A stretch of 64,000 bases of DNA from Cytophagales bacterium (lineage in GTDB: Bacteria > Bacteroidota > Bacteroidia > Cytophagales > 172606-1). Location: positions 186,001 to 250,000 of the forward strand of contig JAUJMU010000007.1 in the NCBI GenBank assembly GCA_030446715.1, given 5' to 3'. The notes below the pieces were generated by a model. The model saw only the letters and a program-made list of their open reading frames with translations. It searched no databases and had not been told where the DNA came from. Position numbers and translations under genes: made by a program. This document shows positions 17,557 through 27,282 of this stretch, in pieces (positions within the stretch are counted from its first letter, which is position 1; each line of letters starts with the position of its first letter).

Positions 17557-18725
17557 TCAGGCGGTTTTGCCGGCCAGCATTTCAGAAATACCGGCGGGAG
17601 ACTGCTGGTCCTTCAGGGTTTCGGCCTTAACCTCCGATTCCTGCTCCGGTGCAATAAATCTTCTCATGCGGGCATGCCGGGCAACCTCGGCGGTGTTGCG
17701 CACCAGCAGCATCTCTACGCCTGACTGTCGCACCGCATTGGCAATGGCTTCCACGGCCGCATCGCGTTCTTCATTGCTTACATCGCGGATGTACACAGCC
17801 AGGATACGGCCGGGGTACTCTTTTACAACCTGACTGTAAATTTCTGCGTCTTTTTGCCCGCTGTCACCGATCAGGACAAAGCGCAGGTCGCAGTAGGTGG
17901 TGAGGATCTGACGGATCTTAGCCATTTTATGCTCCTTGTGAATAGAAGCAAAAAAGGTAAACTGATCGAGCCGCGAACCTCTGAGCATGAATGGACCGCG
18001 GGGTATGCCCTGGTATTCGCAGAAATCCACCAGCAGATCATAGAGATTCCAGGAACTGCTGGAGACGTAGAAAAGCGGATTGAAAGAATTTCTGTCGCGT
18101 CCCTTCTGCAAAGCATTATAAAAGGAGGCTACACCTTCAAACGGCAACCGGGTGCGGGCATTCTTGAAGATCATCAACCTGATCTTCTTGTAAAAGTTAG
18201 TGGCATTGGAAACCAGAATCGTGTCATCCACATCGGAAATAATGCCGAACTGATGGTGTTCCTGGGCAAGCATCACGGATCCTCCGGCCCGTACTTCCTT
18301 TTGGTTGGGCACAACCTGATCCAGTAACTCAGTTTGATCTCCACCCAGTCGCGGTGGCTGGACAAAGGCTGCGGGAACCTGAACCGAACCTCGAAAAAAC
18401 CAATCTCGTTGGTTACCACCACCTGCTCCTGCCCCTCAAATACGGCCCGGACCCGCACATTAGGTATCTCGTTGCTGACATACCGCTTATACATTGCCAC
18501 GATGTTGTGCCAGATGCTGTTCCGCTCTGCCGGCTTGGCCAGACCATTATCCTCCAACACCCTCCCCTTCAGGTAAACTTCGGTTTTGCTGCCAAAGCCA
18601 CGGTAAGGCAAAATCACCGGGCAGCGCAGCCAGCCCAGCCGCTGCTTGATTACATAGCGGGCACGGTCCACGCGGATGGCTATCCACTGAAATCCCTTAC
18701 CAATAAACCGCAGCCATCTGGGCAT
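17557..18725 (-). pseudogene. App1-type phosphatase domain protein (DUF2183), split by one frameshift
   Basis: Together the two frames encode about 389 residues. The N-terminal half (18725 to about 18330) is a small beta domain (NEIPNVRVRAVFEGQEQVVV). The C-terminal half (about 18325 to 17557) is a HAD-like phosphatidate-phosphatase domain with FGIISDVDDTIL (nucleophile DxDxT), FYVSSSSWNLYD and VLIGDSGQKDAEIY. Homologues are continuous through ..LLDQVVPNQKEV.., but here the reading shifts by one base near 18323-18332 with no domain lost. This could be a genuine mutation or a sequencing error. Confidence 0.8.
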
Positions 18726-18979
18726 AAGCTTCTCTTTTGTTCAAAACGCGCCGGCATTCCCCGGTGCTTCTTTGTTTTCAACGGCTGTAAAATTAAACCC
18801 GTTGTTAAAAATTGCATATTTATACGCAGGGCGCGGGAGGGTAAGCCCAAAAACCAACTCCACCGCACCCTGCCTGACCAGCTGGTCTGACATTTTTAAG
18901 TGCATAAAGCTTATATAACTACAACAGAAACATCAATTTTGTTGTATAATAGTCAGTCATTCTTCTACCGATGCTAATT

Positions 18980-19890
18980 ATGGCCGAAAGGATCAGAGGT
19001 TTTCTTGAGCTGCCTATCCTTAAAATAAAAAAGACTTCGAAATTGCATTGTTCGACATCCTGGTGGTGGTGATTATTTTTGCTGTCAGCCGCCTGCTGGT
19101 GTGGTCACTCCGGAAGTTTCTGCAAAAACGCATCTTCCGGAAAAGTACCATTGACGAAGGCCGCCAGTTCACCCTGATCCAGCTGGTCAAGTACTTTGTT
19201 TACGTGGTAGCCACGTTGCTGGCCTTTCAGGCGCTGGGCGTGCAGCTGTCCCTCCTGCTGGCCGGTTCGGCAGCCTTGCTGGTAGGCATTGGTCTGGGTC
19301 TGCAGCAGACCTTCAAAGACCTGGTATCAGGCCTGATCCTGCTCTTCGAGGGCAACGTAACCGTGGGTGACATTGTCGAAATCAACACCCTGATCGGCCG
19401 GGTGACCTCCATCGGACTGCGAACTTCAAAAATTGAATCCCGCGACGCCATTACGATCATCGTCCCCAATTCCCGGTTTCTGGAAGACAACGTGGTCAAC
19501 TGGAGTCACAACAAAAAGCTGACCCGCTTCACCATCCCGATATCAGTATCCTATGACTGTGATGTCGAAGTGGTCAGGAAAACCCTGCTGGAATGTGTCA
19601 AATCCCACCGTGATGTGGTGGAGAAGCCCGGACCATTTGTGCGGCTTCAGGATTTTGGTGACAGTGGCGTACGTTTTGAACTGCTCTTCTGGACCTACAA
19701 TGTCTGGCGGATCGAAAACCTGAAAAGCGACATCCGGTACAGCATTTTCAAGGCTTTCAAAGCCAATCAGATCACCATTCCCTTTCCCCAGCGCGATGTA
19801 CATGTTTCGTTCCATCAGCAAAGATTTCTCCTCAGAAGATGCCTTCCGGAATTTGTCGGAAGAATGATGCCGCGGCGTAAGCATCCTTAA
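18980..19890 (+). pseudogene. Small-conductance mechanosensitive channel (MscS family), N-terminal frameshift
   Basis: The main frame (from about 19041) gives two hydrophobic helices and then the pore helix with GIGLGLQQTFKDLVSGLILLFE and the cytosolic beta domain (VGDIVEINTLIGRVTSIGLRTS, VPNSRFLEDNVVNW). This is a complete MscS core that would gate on membrane tension. The family N-terminus MAERIRGFLELPILKIKKTS lies in another frame from the ATG at 18980. It joins the main frame if one base is restored near 19037-19041. Otherwise translation would have to begin at the TTG at 19048. Confidence 0.8.
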
Positions 19891-20412
19891 ATTAGTAACC
19901 TCTGAAGGATCATTTTTTTGCCTGACAGTTGTAAGTTTTACCGGATTTTGATCCAATTTATAATCTTCCATTTTTTTTATTCTCCCTATTTTTCATAAAC
20001 TTAGATTAAACAGGTAAATACGGTTTGGGGTTTAAAACTCTTAGAGCACTTTACCAAAAATGTTACGTACTCCGAATCGGAGTGGGCTGGCCTGCCGTAG
20101 ATATATTGTTAAAAAGCGGATGATCCCGTGCGCATGTGAGGTTAAGGGGTGATTTACCGGGCAAGTACATTATGATTCGGTTAACTTGCCTGAGCAGAAA
20201 AAATAATTTAGAGATAATCCGGGTACCAGGGGAATGGCAATCCGCTCAAAATACCAGGATTGGGTTCTCTGAACCACGATCAGCGCCGGAGCATATTTGG
20301 CCTTTTCTCAAAATACTGCTATTTTATATTTTATATGAGCCATTATGGCTTATAGTTTGCTTCAACCTGACTGAGTAATTAAACAGGATTAAACCATTAA
20401 ATAATCAATCCA
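19891..20412 (+). promoter_or_regulatory. Long AT-rich leader/regulatory region upstream of the AAA+ gene
   Basis: There is no credible coding sequence in these 522 bases. Two perfect palindromes stand out: ACTCCGAATCGGAGT (20069-20083) and AGCCATTATGGCT (20338-20350). The second is directly followed by TATAGTTTG, close to a Bacteroidota -7 box. Both could be operator sites for a regulator. This is inference from symmetry alone. Confidence 0.35.
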
Positions 20413-23037
20413 TTGGCTGTCAATTATAAGTTCAGAGATCTCAAGACATACGCTTCCACTGAAACTTTCGAAGGTGACTCCAAGAAATACCGGAGCGTGT
20501 TTGAGAATCAGGAGACGACCTATATTTATTGTGAACTCTCCTTTTTCAACAAAAAGTTTGATGAAGAGGAATGGGATGCCCAGCTTGAGTTTAAATGTTA
20601 TTCCCTGGGCGCCGAAGGGCAGCAAAACGAACTTTGCCATCTGACAATCGACCGGCATGTTTCCAAAGAGGAAAATGTGGTAATGGCCCGCCATAGCTGG
20701 GGCATGGCCGAACCGGGTGCCTTCTGGAAGAAAGGAAGTTACCTTTGGGAGGCCAGCATTGATGGCACTATGGTGGGCCAGAAGACTTTTCACGTGGAAG
20801 AAGCCGGTCTGGTTTCTGACGAGATGAACCCCTACTTCGTGGTTGACTCCGTCAAGATGTACGAAGGCGGCTATGAAGGAGCACCCAAAGACCAGCGGGT
20901 TTATGTAACCCAATTTCAAAGCAAGGAGACCCGCTATATTTTCGCTGAGTTTAATTTCATCAACCTGATGCCGCAGTCATGGAACTGTGAGCTGCTGTTT
21001 AACTTTTATAATGATACTGGTCAACTGAAAGGCAGCACTGCTTACCACCGGCTGATTGAACCCGATCCTGAAGGTGTCAACAACCTGGTATGCGTGACCA
21101 CCGGCTGGGGAGCTTCCGAAAAACGCACCTGGTTCAAGGACAAATACACGCTGGAAGTTATTTTCATGGATACGCCCATTGCCGTTCTTCCCTTTGAAGT
21201 AGGCGAAGAATGGGTACAGGGCATTCCTCAGGTCTACGCCGGTGGCGGGCATTTCCTGACGCCCCCTAACAAAACCATTGCGGCCCCCCGTCCTGAAGAA
21301 GAATCCCTGGATGACGTGATGGTGCAGTTGCAGGGCATGATCGGGCTCTCGGAGATCAAGAACAAAATCGCGGATTACATTTCCTACCTTAAATTTCTGA
21401 AGTTACGTCAGGAACAGGGTTTTGAGGAGTCACAGAAAATCAGCCTGCATACGGTTTTTACGGGTAATCCCGGCACTGGCAAAACGACCGTGGCCCAGAT
21501 GCTTGGCAAGATCTACCACAAGATGGGATTGCTCTCCAAAGGAGTCGTAATGGAAGTAGGCCGGGCCGAGCTGGTAGGCAAATACATCGGGCAGACGGCA
21601 CCTAAGGTAAAAGAAGTGATTGACAAAGCCCGCGGCGGCATCCTGTTCATTGACGAAGCTTACTCACTGGTACGCAGCGAAAACGACGAGCAGGATTTTG
21701 GCCGGGAAGTAGTTGAAATCCTGATCAAGGAAATGTCTGACGGCCCGGGTGACATCGCCATTCTGGTGGCTGGCTATCCCCAGCAGATGCAGGTCTTCTT
21801 GGATTCAAATCCGGGTCTGAAGTCACGCTTCAATCTGTTTTACCACTTCCCCGATTACCTGCCCCAGGAACTGATGAAGATCGCCGAACTGAAGGCCGAG
21901 CAGAAGCAGGTGCACTTCACGCAGGACGCCCGGTCTTTCATGCAGGAAAAAATCGTGGAAGCTTACCGGAACCGTGACCGCAGCTTTGGCAATGCCCGTC
22001 TGGTGAATGCCTGGGTGGAAGAGGCCAAAATGAATATGGGGCTGAGAATTGTACGGTCCACTGACATGCAGTCCCTTACGCAGGCTCAGTTGAAGGAGAT
22101 CACCGTAGACGACATCAAATCGATGTTCAAGAACCGGAATCATTCGCTTCCCGAAATTCACATTGACGACGAGCTGCTCAATGAAGCTTTGGAAGAGATG
22201 AACGGGCTTACCGGCCTGACTGCCATCAAGACTGAACTCATCGAACTGGTGAAACTGGTGAAGTTCTACCGCGAATCGGGCAAGGACGTACTGCATAAGT
22301 TTTCCCTGCACACGGTATTTACGGGCAATCCCGGTACGGGTAAAACCACCGTGGCCCGCATCATTGCCAGGTTGTTCAAGGCGCTGGGGCTGCTGGAACG
22401 CGGTCACCTGGTAGAATGTGACCGGCAGACGCTGGTGGCTGGCTACATTGGCCAGACGGCCATCAAGACCGCCAGCACCATTGAGAAGGCAATCGGTGGC
22501 GTACTCTTCATCGACGAAGCTTACACCCTGAGCAGCGGCAGTGAAAACGACTTCGGGAAAGAAGCCATTGAAACATTACTCAAACAGATGGAAGACCGCC
22601 GCGGCCAGTTTGCAGTAGTGGTAGCTGGTTATCCGGACAATATGGCCCGGTTTCTGGAGGCAAATCCTGGTCTCAAGTCACGCTTCGACAAGGCCCTTCA
22701 CTTTGAAGATTTGAGTGCCGATGAGCTTTACGAAGTAGCGGTTACCATGCTGAAGGCAGAAGGTCTGGAGCCGGACGAATCAGCCGAAAAGTACCTTCGC
22801 CAGCACCTCACGGATATGCATGACCGGCGGGATAAATATTTCGGCAACGCCCGTTCGGTTCGTAAAATCGTGCAGGCTGCCGTCCGCAAACAACACCTGC
22901 GCATGGCTCTGCTCACGGCCACGGAACGTACACCTGAAGTAGTAAGCGCCATTTCTCTGGAAGACGTGAATGCATTCCAGGAAAACAACGACCGGACCAA
23001 CCGGCCGCAGGTAGGTTTCCGGCTTCAGGCTGGTTAA
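20413..23037 (+). CDS. Two-domain AAA+ ATPase of the CbbX/SpoVK/EccA type with duplicated N-terminal beta domain
   Basis: This 874-residue protein begins with TTG, since an in-frame stop lies 12 bases upstream and no ATG intervenes. Residues about 4-130 and 141-265 are two copies of one domain ([15 protein letters not shown] against [28 protein letters not shown] against [14 protein letters not shown]). Two CbbX-like AAA+ modules follow, each with Walker [10 protein letters not shown] (near 350 and 637), Walker [10 protein letters not shown] / VLFIDEAYT (near 409 and 695) and a conserved 'NPGLKSRF' arginine segment. Relatives remodel Rubisco or drive type VII secretion. The partner here is unknown; no secretion genes are adjacent. 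Confidence 0.9.
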   Translation: MAVNYKFRDLKTYASTETFEGDSKKYRSVFENQETTYIYCELSFFNKKFDEEEWDAQLEFKCYSLGAEGQQNELCHLTIDRHVSKEENVVMARHSWGMAEPGAFWKKGSYLWEASIDGTMVGQKTFHVEEAGLVSDEMNPYFVVDSVKMYEGGYEGAPKDQRVYVTQFQSKETRYIFAEFNFINLMPQSWNCELLFNFYNDTGQLKGSTAYHRLIEPDPEGVNNLVCVTTGWGASEKRTWFKDKYTLEVIFMDTPIAVLPFEVGEEWVQGIPQVYAGGGHFLTPPNKTIAAPRPEEESLDDVMVQLQGMIGLSEIKNKIADYISYLKFLKLRQEQGFEESQKISLHTVFTGNPGTGKTTVAQMLGKIYHKMGLLSKGVVMEVGRAELVGKYIGQTAPKVKEVIDKARGGILFIDEAYSLVRSENDEQDFGREVVEILIKEMSDGPGDIAILVAGYPQQMQVFLDSNPGLKSRFNLFYHFPDYLPQELMKIAELKAEQKQVHFTQDARSFMQEKIVEAYRNRDRSFGNARLVNAWVEEAKMNMGLRIVRSTDMQSLTQAQLKEITVDDIKSMFKNRNHSLPEIHIDDELLNEALEEMNGLTGLTAIKTELIELVKLVKFYRESGKDVLHKFSLHTVFTGNPGTGKTTVARIIARLFKALGLLERGHLVECDRQTLVAGYIGQTAIKTASTIEKAIGGVLFIDEAYTLSSGSENDFGKEAIETLLKQMEDRRGQFAVVVAGYPDNMARFLEANPGLKSRFDKALHFEDLSADELYEVAVTMLKAEGLEPDESAEKYLRQHLTDMHDRRDKYFGNARSVRKIVQAAVRKQHLRMALLTATERTPEVVSAISLEDVNAFQENNDRTNRPQVGFRLQAG

Positions 23038-23116
23038 TAGTTAGATTTGAGACGGGAGACGTCAGACTCTGGAAGACAGACAATGTGCCGGTTTTTTAGC
23101 AGTAAACATCACAGAT

Positions 23117-23150
23117 AACGGGGCAGGAGATCATTCCTGCCCCGTTTGTA
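23117..23150 (+). terminator. Rho-independent terminator of the AAA+ gene
   Basis: A 12-bp perfect stem (AACGGGGCAGGA at 23117-23128 with TCCTGCCCCGTT at 23135-23146) has a 6-base loop and a short T tract. Confidence 0.85.
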
Positions 23151-23168
23151 TTGTATTTCAGAAGTAAT

Positions 23169-23234
23169 CAGGGCAGACACATGGATCTACCCCTATTGCC
23201 GCCTCATGTACGGGCAGACCCATGTGTCTGCCCT
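23169..23234. repeat. GGGCAGACACATGG inverted repeat
   Basis: AGGGCAGACACATGG near the left end and CCCATGTGTCTGCCCT at the right end form a long hairpin. Repeats of this 'GGCAGACACATGGGTCTGCC' kind occur in intergenic DNA of several phyla. It follows the AAA+ terminator. Confidence 0.6.
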
Positions 23235-23289
23235 TCTGCCTTATCCCTGACAACTACCTGAGTATCCCGGCAATTCTGAATCCCGGATG

Positions 23290-23540
23290 AATGCCGGACA
23301 AGAAACAGGTAAAGGAATGATGAACAAGGAATGTCGAATATCGAATGTCGAACATCAGACATCGAACATCGAATGATGAAGTAGTAATACTGAAGCAGTG
23401 TAATTCCCTTCCGCATTCATCATTCCTTGTCCGGCATTCGTCCTTTCTGTTCAGTATTCGATATTCCTTGTTCGACATTCCTTGTCCGATATTCGTGATT
23501 CCTTTTTCAACCTTCCTTGTTCGATATTTACCCTTGTCCT
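23290..23540. repeat. Dense GAATATCGAATGTCGAACA-type repeat block forming a giant imperfect hairpin
   Basis: The left part (about 23310-23380) is built from tandem variants of GAATATCGAAC, GAATGTCGAAC and GACATCGAAC. The right part (about 23415-23530) repeats their inverted forms (GTTCGACATTCC, TTCGATATTCC, GTCCGATATTCG) mixed with ATTCCTTGT. The arms are mutually complementary over more than 60 bases with mismatches. There is no coding content. It lies between convergent genes (AAA+ and M16). Confidence 0.75.
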
Positions 23541-23570
23541 CAATCATCAGACAGATTTTAAAACGGCTTC

Positions 23571-25013
23571 TCAGAATCCTTCTTGCTTGATTGCCTTTTC
23601 GGTCACTTCACCGTATTTACTGACTTTCTCCCTGATTTCGTCTGCCTTTCCGATCAGCACAAATACCAGATTTTCGCGGGGAAAATACTTCCGGATTATC
23701 TCCATGGCCCTTTCCGGCGTGAGTTCGTCTACTTTCTGGCTGAAAGTGTCAATAAAAGATTGGTCAAAATTATACAGAAACATATCTGTCAGCAGGCCGG
23801 CAAGCTGTCCGGAAGTTTCGTAGCGGGGCGGAAACTGGCCCTTCAGGTAGTTTCTGGCGGAGGAAAGTGTTTTTGGGTCCGGTCCCTCGGTGTGCAGGCG
23901 GTTGTATACCTTCATGGCAAGGTCAATGGCCTCGGTGGTAGTGGCCGTCTGGGTGAAGGTACTGATGGCAAAAGCCCCTGCTTGCTGGTAGGTGGTAAAA
24001 TAGCTGCTGGCCCCGTAAGTCAGGCCCGAATTGACCCGCAGTTCGTCATTGAGCCAGGAGGTAAACCGTCCCCCCAGAATGGTATTGACCACCTGCACGG
24101 CCACGTAATCTTCATTATTGCGGGTGATACCGGGTCCGCCGATCAGGAAAGTGGTTTCGGTTGCGTCCGGTTTGTTGACCAGTAACACTTTTGCTTGCGT
24201 TGGTGTGCCCGCATCCCGGCTGAAGGTAGCGGCTCCTGCCACTATTTCCTGCCGGGCAGGCTGCCAGTCACTGAACAGTTTCCGGATTTTACTACGCATC
24301 TTCCGCAGGTCAAAGTCACCTGCAATGGCAATGGCTGTACCCTCCGGGTTGTAATGAGCCGCGTAAAACCGCTGCACGTCCCTGGGTTGCAGCGCTGCCA
24401 CTGCCTCCGCGGTGCCCTTCACCGGATTGCCGTACGGATGGTCATTGAACAGAAACCGCGAAAAGTAGCTGCCAATCACCTCACGGGGCTTCTCTTTGGC
24501 CTGCTTCAGCTCGGCCAGCATCCGGGTACGGCGTTTGTTGATTTCTTTGGCATCAAATACTGGCTCAGCCACCACGCTTTTCAGCAGGGAGAGCATTTCG
24601 TCCGTATCCTGGGCGGCAAAGGATGAGGAAAGATAAGCGGCCTCGGTCATGGCAATGGTAGTGAGGCTGGCCCCAAGGAATTCTACTTTTTCTTCAATCT
24701 GCTCTTTGGTCATTTTGCGGGTGCCGTAGGTCAGCGACTCCGCCGTGAGCCACGCCAGCCCGGACTGATTGCCGTCTCTGGCAGCACCGGCCGGAAATAC
24801 TGCCCGCACGTAGACCAGTGGCACCTCCCGCTGTACCATCAGGTAAACCGTCAGGCCGTTCTTCAGCTTTAATTTTTCGTAAGCAGGCAGCCTGAAGGTA
24901 TTGTCCTGAGCTGCGGCTGCAAAAGGGAGCAGCATGGCTGCCAGCAGCACAACGGTGAGGAAAAATGCGTTCCGGAATGGTTTAATAGATTTTTCTCCTT
25001 TTTTGTCTGCCAT
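23571..25013 (-). CDS. M16 family peptidase-like subunit lacking the zinc site
   Basis: This 480-residue protein has a signal peptide (to about AAAAQ). It shows the two-lobed M16 fold: the conserved opening LKLKNGLTVYLM and the C-lobe segment GGRFTSWLNDELRVNSGLTYGASSYF with the substrate-binding Arg-Tyr. At the position of HxxEH it reads SGLAWLTAESLTYG, so both zinc histidines are missing and it is predicted to be catalytically inactive. It follows the active M16 gene in an operon (67-base gap), as in bacterial heterodimeric M16B peptidases where this subunit binds substrate. Confidence 0.88.
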   Translation of the reverse strand: MADKKGEKSIKPFRNAFFLTVVLLAAMLLPFAAAAQDNTFRLPAYEKLKLKNGLTVYLMVQREVPLVYVRAVFPAGAARDGNQSGLAWLTAESLTYGTRKMTKEQIEEKVEFLGASLTTIAMTEAAYLSSSFAAQDTDEMLSLLKSVVAEPVFDAKEINKRRTRMLAELKQAKEKPREVIGSYFSRFLFNDHPYGNPVKGTAEAVAALQPRDVQRFYAAHYNPEGTAIAIAGDFDLRKMRSKIRKLFSDWQPARQEIVAGAATFSRDAGTPTQAKVLLVNKPDATETTFLIGGPGITRNNEDYVAVQVVNTILGGRFTSWLNDELRVNSGLTYGASSYFTTYQQAGAFAISTFTQTATTTEAIDLAMKVYNRLHTEGPDPKTLSSARNYLKGQFPPRYETSGQLAGLLTDMFLYNFDQSFIDTFSQKVDELTPERAMEIIRKYFPRENLVFVLIGKADEIREKVSKYGEVTEKAIKQEGF

Positions 25014-25080
25014 TTTGCCTTCTGGTTGCCTGATCGTATTTTTTGTTTATCCTCCATTTTAAACTGCCGCCCGTCACCGG

Positions 25081-26409
25081 TCAGTCCACCCGGGCCTGCA
25101 AAATGCCCACGGTGCGGTTCTGCCGGGTGAAGTATTGTTTAGCCACCCGCTGTATGTCTTCGGCTTTCACCTTTTCAAATTCTGCCGGTGCCGCAAATAA
25201 TTTGCTGTAGTCCCCGAAAAACACTTCATACGTGCCCAGATGATTGGCTTTGCCGCTGATCGTTTCCAGCTGCCGGAAAAGTTTTACGCGCTGCTGATTC
25301 TTTACTTTCCGCAATTCCCGTTCTTCTACGCCCTCCCGCCCGATCTTCTCAATTTCCTCCAGAATACCCTTTTCCAGCCTTTCGGCCGTGACGCCTTCAG
25401 CGGCCGCTGCAAAAACGGTGAACAGATAAGGGTCCAGATTGACCGGCATATCCGAAGAAAGCTGGGTGGCCAGTTGCCTGCCGTCCACCAGAGACCGGTA
25501 AAGCCGGGAGGATTTTCCTTCGGAGAGAATATCGCTGAGCAGACTAAGTGCATAATAATCGGGTGAGGTTGCCTGCGGTACGTGCCAGCCGAGCATCAGG
25601 TTGGGCGAGGAAACGTCCTTCTGAATCATGAACCGCTTTTCGCCCTGCTGCGGAGGCTCCTGGGTGTGTACTTTACGGGGGGCCGGCTGGGCCGCTACCG
25701 GGCCGAGGTACTTTTCTGCCAGTTGCCGGATCTGACCGACCTCCACATCACCGGTAACCACTGCCACACAATTGTTAGGCGCATAATAGTTTCTGAAATA
25801 CTGCTGCAAGTCGTCCTTCTGCCAGTTGCGGATGTCGGACTCGTAGCCGATGACCGGCCAGTTGTAGGGATGGGCAAAAAAGGCAACTGAAAGCATCTGC
25901 TGGTGCAGGGTGCGGTAATTGCTGTTTTCAAGCCCGGTACGCCACTCGGAAAGTACCACTCCCCTTTCGCTTTCAATCATTGCATCATCAAAGTTCAGGT
26001 CCCGGATACGGTCTGATTCAAGATCAAAAATGGTTTCGAGGGCCGTGCCGGGGAACCAGTTGGTGTAAACGGTTACGTCGGCGGTGGTGTAGGCGTTGTT
26101 GCTTCCGCCCCCTGCCTCCATGACCTGATCAAACATTTTAGGACCGTATTTTTTAGCCCCGTTGAACATCATGTGCTCAAAAAAATGGGAAAGGCCGGTA
26201 ATGCCCGGATGTTCATTGCGGGAGCCCACTTTCCAGAACAGGTACATATTGGCGTTGGGGATGGAATGATCTTCCAGCACCAGAAACTTCATCCCGTTGG
26301 GAAGGGTAAACGACTGTACATCGGCTGGTTTAGCCTGAGCCAGCAGGCAGGATGTGCCCCCGGTCAACAATAACAGAAGCACCAGAACCGCAGAGAAGCA
26401 TTTATGCAT
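25081..26409 (-). CDS. M16 family zinc peptidase, active subunit (insulinase/processing-peptidase type)
   Basis: This 442-residue exported protein has a signal peptide ending at SCLLAQA. It carries the inverted zinc motif HFFEH in GLSHFFEHMMFNGA and a downstream glutamate in the ESERGVVLSEWR region. The C-lobe is recognisable (LLSDILSEGKSSRLYRSLVD). It pairs with the next gene, which lacks the zinc site, and together they should form a periplasmic clamshell oligopeptidase. Confidence 0.92.
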   Translation of the reverse strand: MHKCFSAVLVLLLLLTGGTSCLLAQAKPADVQSFTLPNGMKFLVLEDHSIPNANMYLFWKVGSRNEHPGITGLSHFFEHMMFNGAKKYGPKMFDQVMEAGGGSNNAYTTADVTVYTNWFPGTALETIFDLESDRIRDLNFDDAMIESERGVVLSEWRTGLENSNYRTLHQQMLSVAFFAHPYNWPVIGYESDIRNWQKDDLQQYFRNYYAPNNCVAVVTGDVEVGQIRQLAEKYLGPVAAQPAPRKVHTQEPPQQGEKRFMIQKDVSSPNLMLGWHVPQATSPDYYALSLLSDILSEGKSSRLYRSLVDGRQLATQLSSDMPVNLDPYLFTVFAAAAEGVTAERLEKGILEEIEKIGREGVEERELRKVKNQQRVKLFRQLETISGKANHLGTYEVFFGDYSKLFAAPAEFEKVKAEDIQRVAKQYFTRQNRTVGILQARVD

Positions 26410-26517
26410 GATGTCCGGGGATCAACTCTTTACCCGTTGATAAGGAAAGCAATTTACCACATTCCTGAAAAACGAAGACGGAGGGCTTATTATTTTGAAG
26501 TTTAACAATCTGATTTT

Positions 26518-26567
26518 AAAGCCAAAAGGCTACGGTTCGTAACCGTAGCCTCAGGCAGAAAGTGTAT
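26518..26567. repeat. 50-bp repeat copy 1 (contains terminator hairpin)
   Basis: These 50 bases are repeated at 27881-27930 with a single difference (T at 26537, C at 27900). The repeat contains the hairpin AGGCTACGGTT / AACCGTAGCCT and the following CAGGCAGAAAGTGTAT. The other copy abuts the left end of the IS701-like element. Confidence 0.85.
26527..26551 (-). terminator. Terminator of the beta-barrel gene at 26578
   Basis: AGGCTACGGTT (26527-26537) pairs perfectly with AACCGTAGCCT (26541-26551) around a 3-base loop. On the minus strand the stem is followed by a T-rich tail. It sits 27 bases after the stop codon. Confidence 0.75.
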
Positions 26568-26577
26568 CAGAATGAAA

Positions 26578-27168
26578 CTAGAACTTGCCGGAGATACCAA
26601 TGGAGGCGGCACCATATGTACCACGGCCAAGCTCCAGGAAGGCGCCAAACTTCGGAGAGAAGAAATACCGGGTACCAAACACCAGTCCGGGAACAAATCC
26701 GCCGGCGCTGTAGCCTTCTTGTCTAAACCGGTCATCACCCCATGTAACTGTGTACATCTCATAACCCAGCAGCAGCGTTCCGTACAAATCCCACTTTTCT
26801 TCGGGAATGTTGACGTCCAGCAGTTTGTTGATCAGGGGTGTTCCGTGGTAAGTACCCCGGGCACCGAATGCAGTAACCGAAAACCGGTTTCTGTAGTTGT
26901 AGTTGGAGTATCTGTAGGAACGACCGTAATAACCGCCATAACCACCAATGGCAAAAACATCGGAAACGTTGTACTCTATGTTGGCCGTAACGGGTAAAAA
27001 TCCGGAGTAGTTGTCACCAAAGCCGTAGCCGCTGCCATAGGCACCACGTACACCAAGAGAAAGTCCCACACTGGCCGTTACATCGCCTTTGGCGTACTGA
27101 GCTTGTGCGGTGAAAGACAGGAGGCAGGCTACTGCCAGGGAACACAAAAGGGTAATCGTTGTTTTCAT
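26578..27168 (-). CDS. Outer-membrane beta-barrel protein (OmpW/OmpX-like size), paralogue A
   Basis: This 196-residue protein has a signal peptide (MKTTITLLCSLAVACLLSF, cleavage after AQAQ). The mature chain alternates aromatic and glycine residues in about eight strands (YGFGDNYSGFLPVTANIEYNV, VFAIGGYGGYYGRSYRY, KWDLYGTLLLGYEMY, FGTRYFFSPKFGAFLELG). It ends in phenylalanine (GISGKF), as outer-membrane proteins do for BAM recognition. A close paralogue at 32093-32674 is interrupted by a stop codon. The two share the promoter sequence. Confidence 0.82.
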   Translation of the reverse strand: MKTTITLLCSLAVACLLSFTAQAQYAKGDVTASVGLSLGVRGAYGSGYGFGDNYSGFLPVTANIEYNVSDVFAIGGYGGYYGRSYRYSNYNYRNRFSVTAFGARGTYHGTPLINKLLDVNIPEEKWDLYGTLLLGYEMYTVTWGDDRFRQEGYSAGGFVPGLVFGTRYFFSPKFGAFLELGRGTYGAASIGISGKF

Positions 27169-27250
27169 TTTAGCTAACGTTTTGTTTAGTTTTTGTAGAA
27201 ATTGATTTGGCTGAAAAGCTGAAATTCCACCGTCATCTTCCGGAGTGCTG

Positions 27251-27282
27251 CAAAGGTAATTTTATCACTCATTGATTGTTAA
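27251..27282 (-). promoter_or_regulatory. Bacteroidota promoter of beta-barrel gene A
   Basis: On the minus strand, a -7 element TACCTTTG (27258-27251) lies 21 bases downstream of a -33-like TTA (27282-27280). The same TACCTTTGCA followed by (G/T)CACTCCGG, with the same 21-base spacing, is found upstream of the second copy at 32769-32800. That conservation supports the call. Confidence 0.6.

Noticed and set aside
23169-23540. A CRISPR array, suggested by the regular short repeats.
   Set aside because: Units are 10-11 bases, degenerate and inverted, with no unique spacers of even length and no cas genes.
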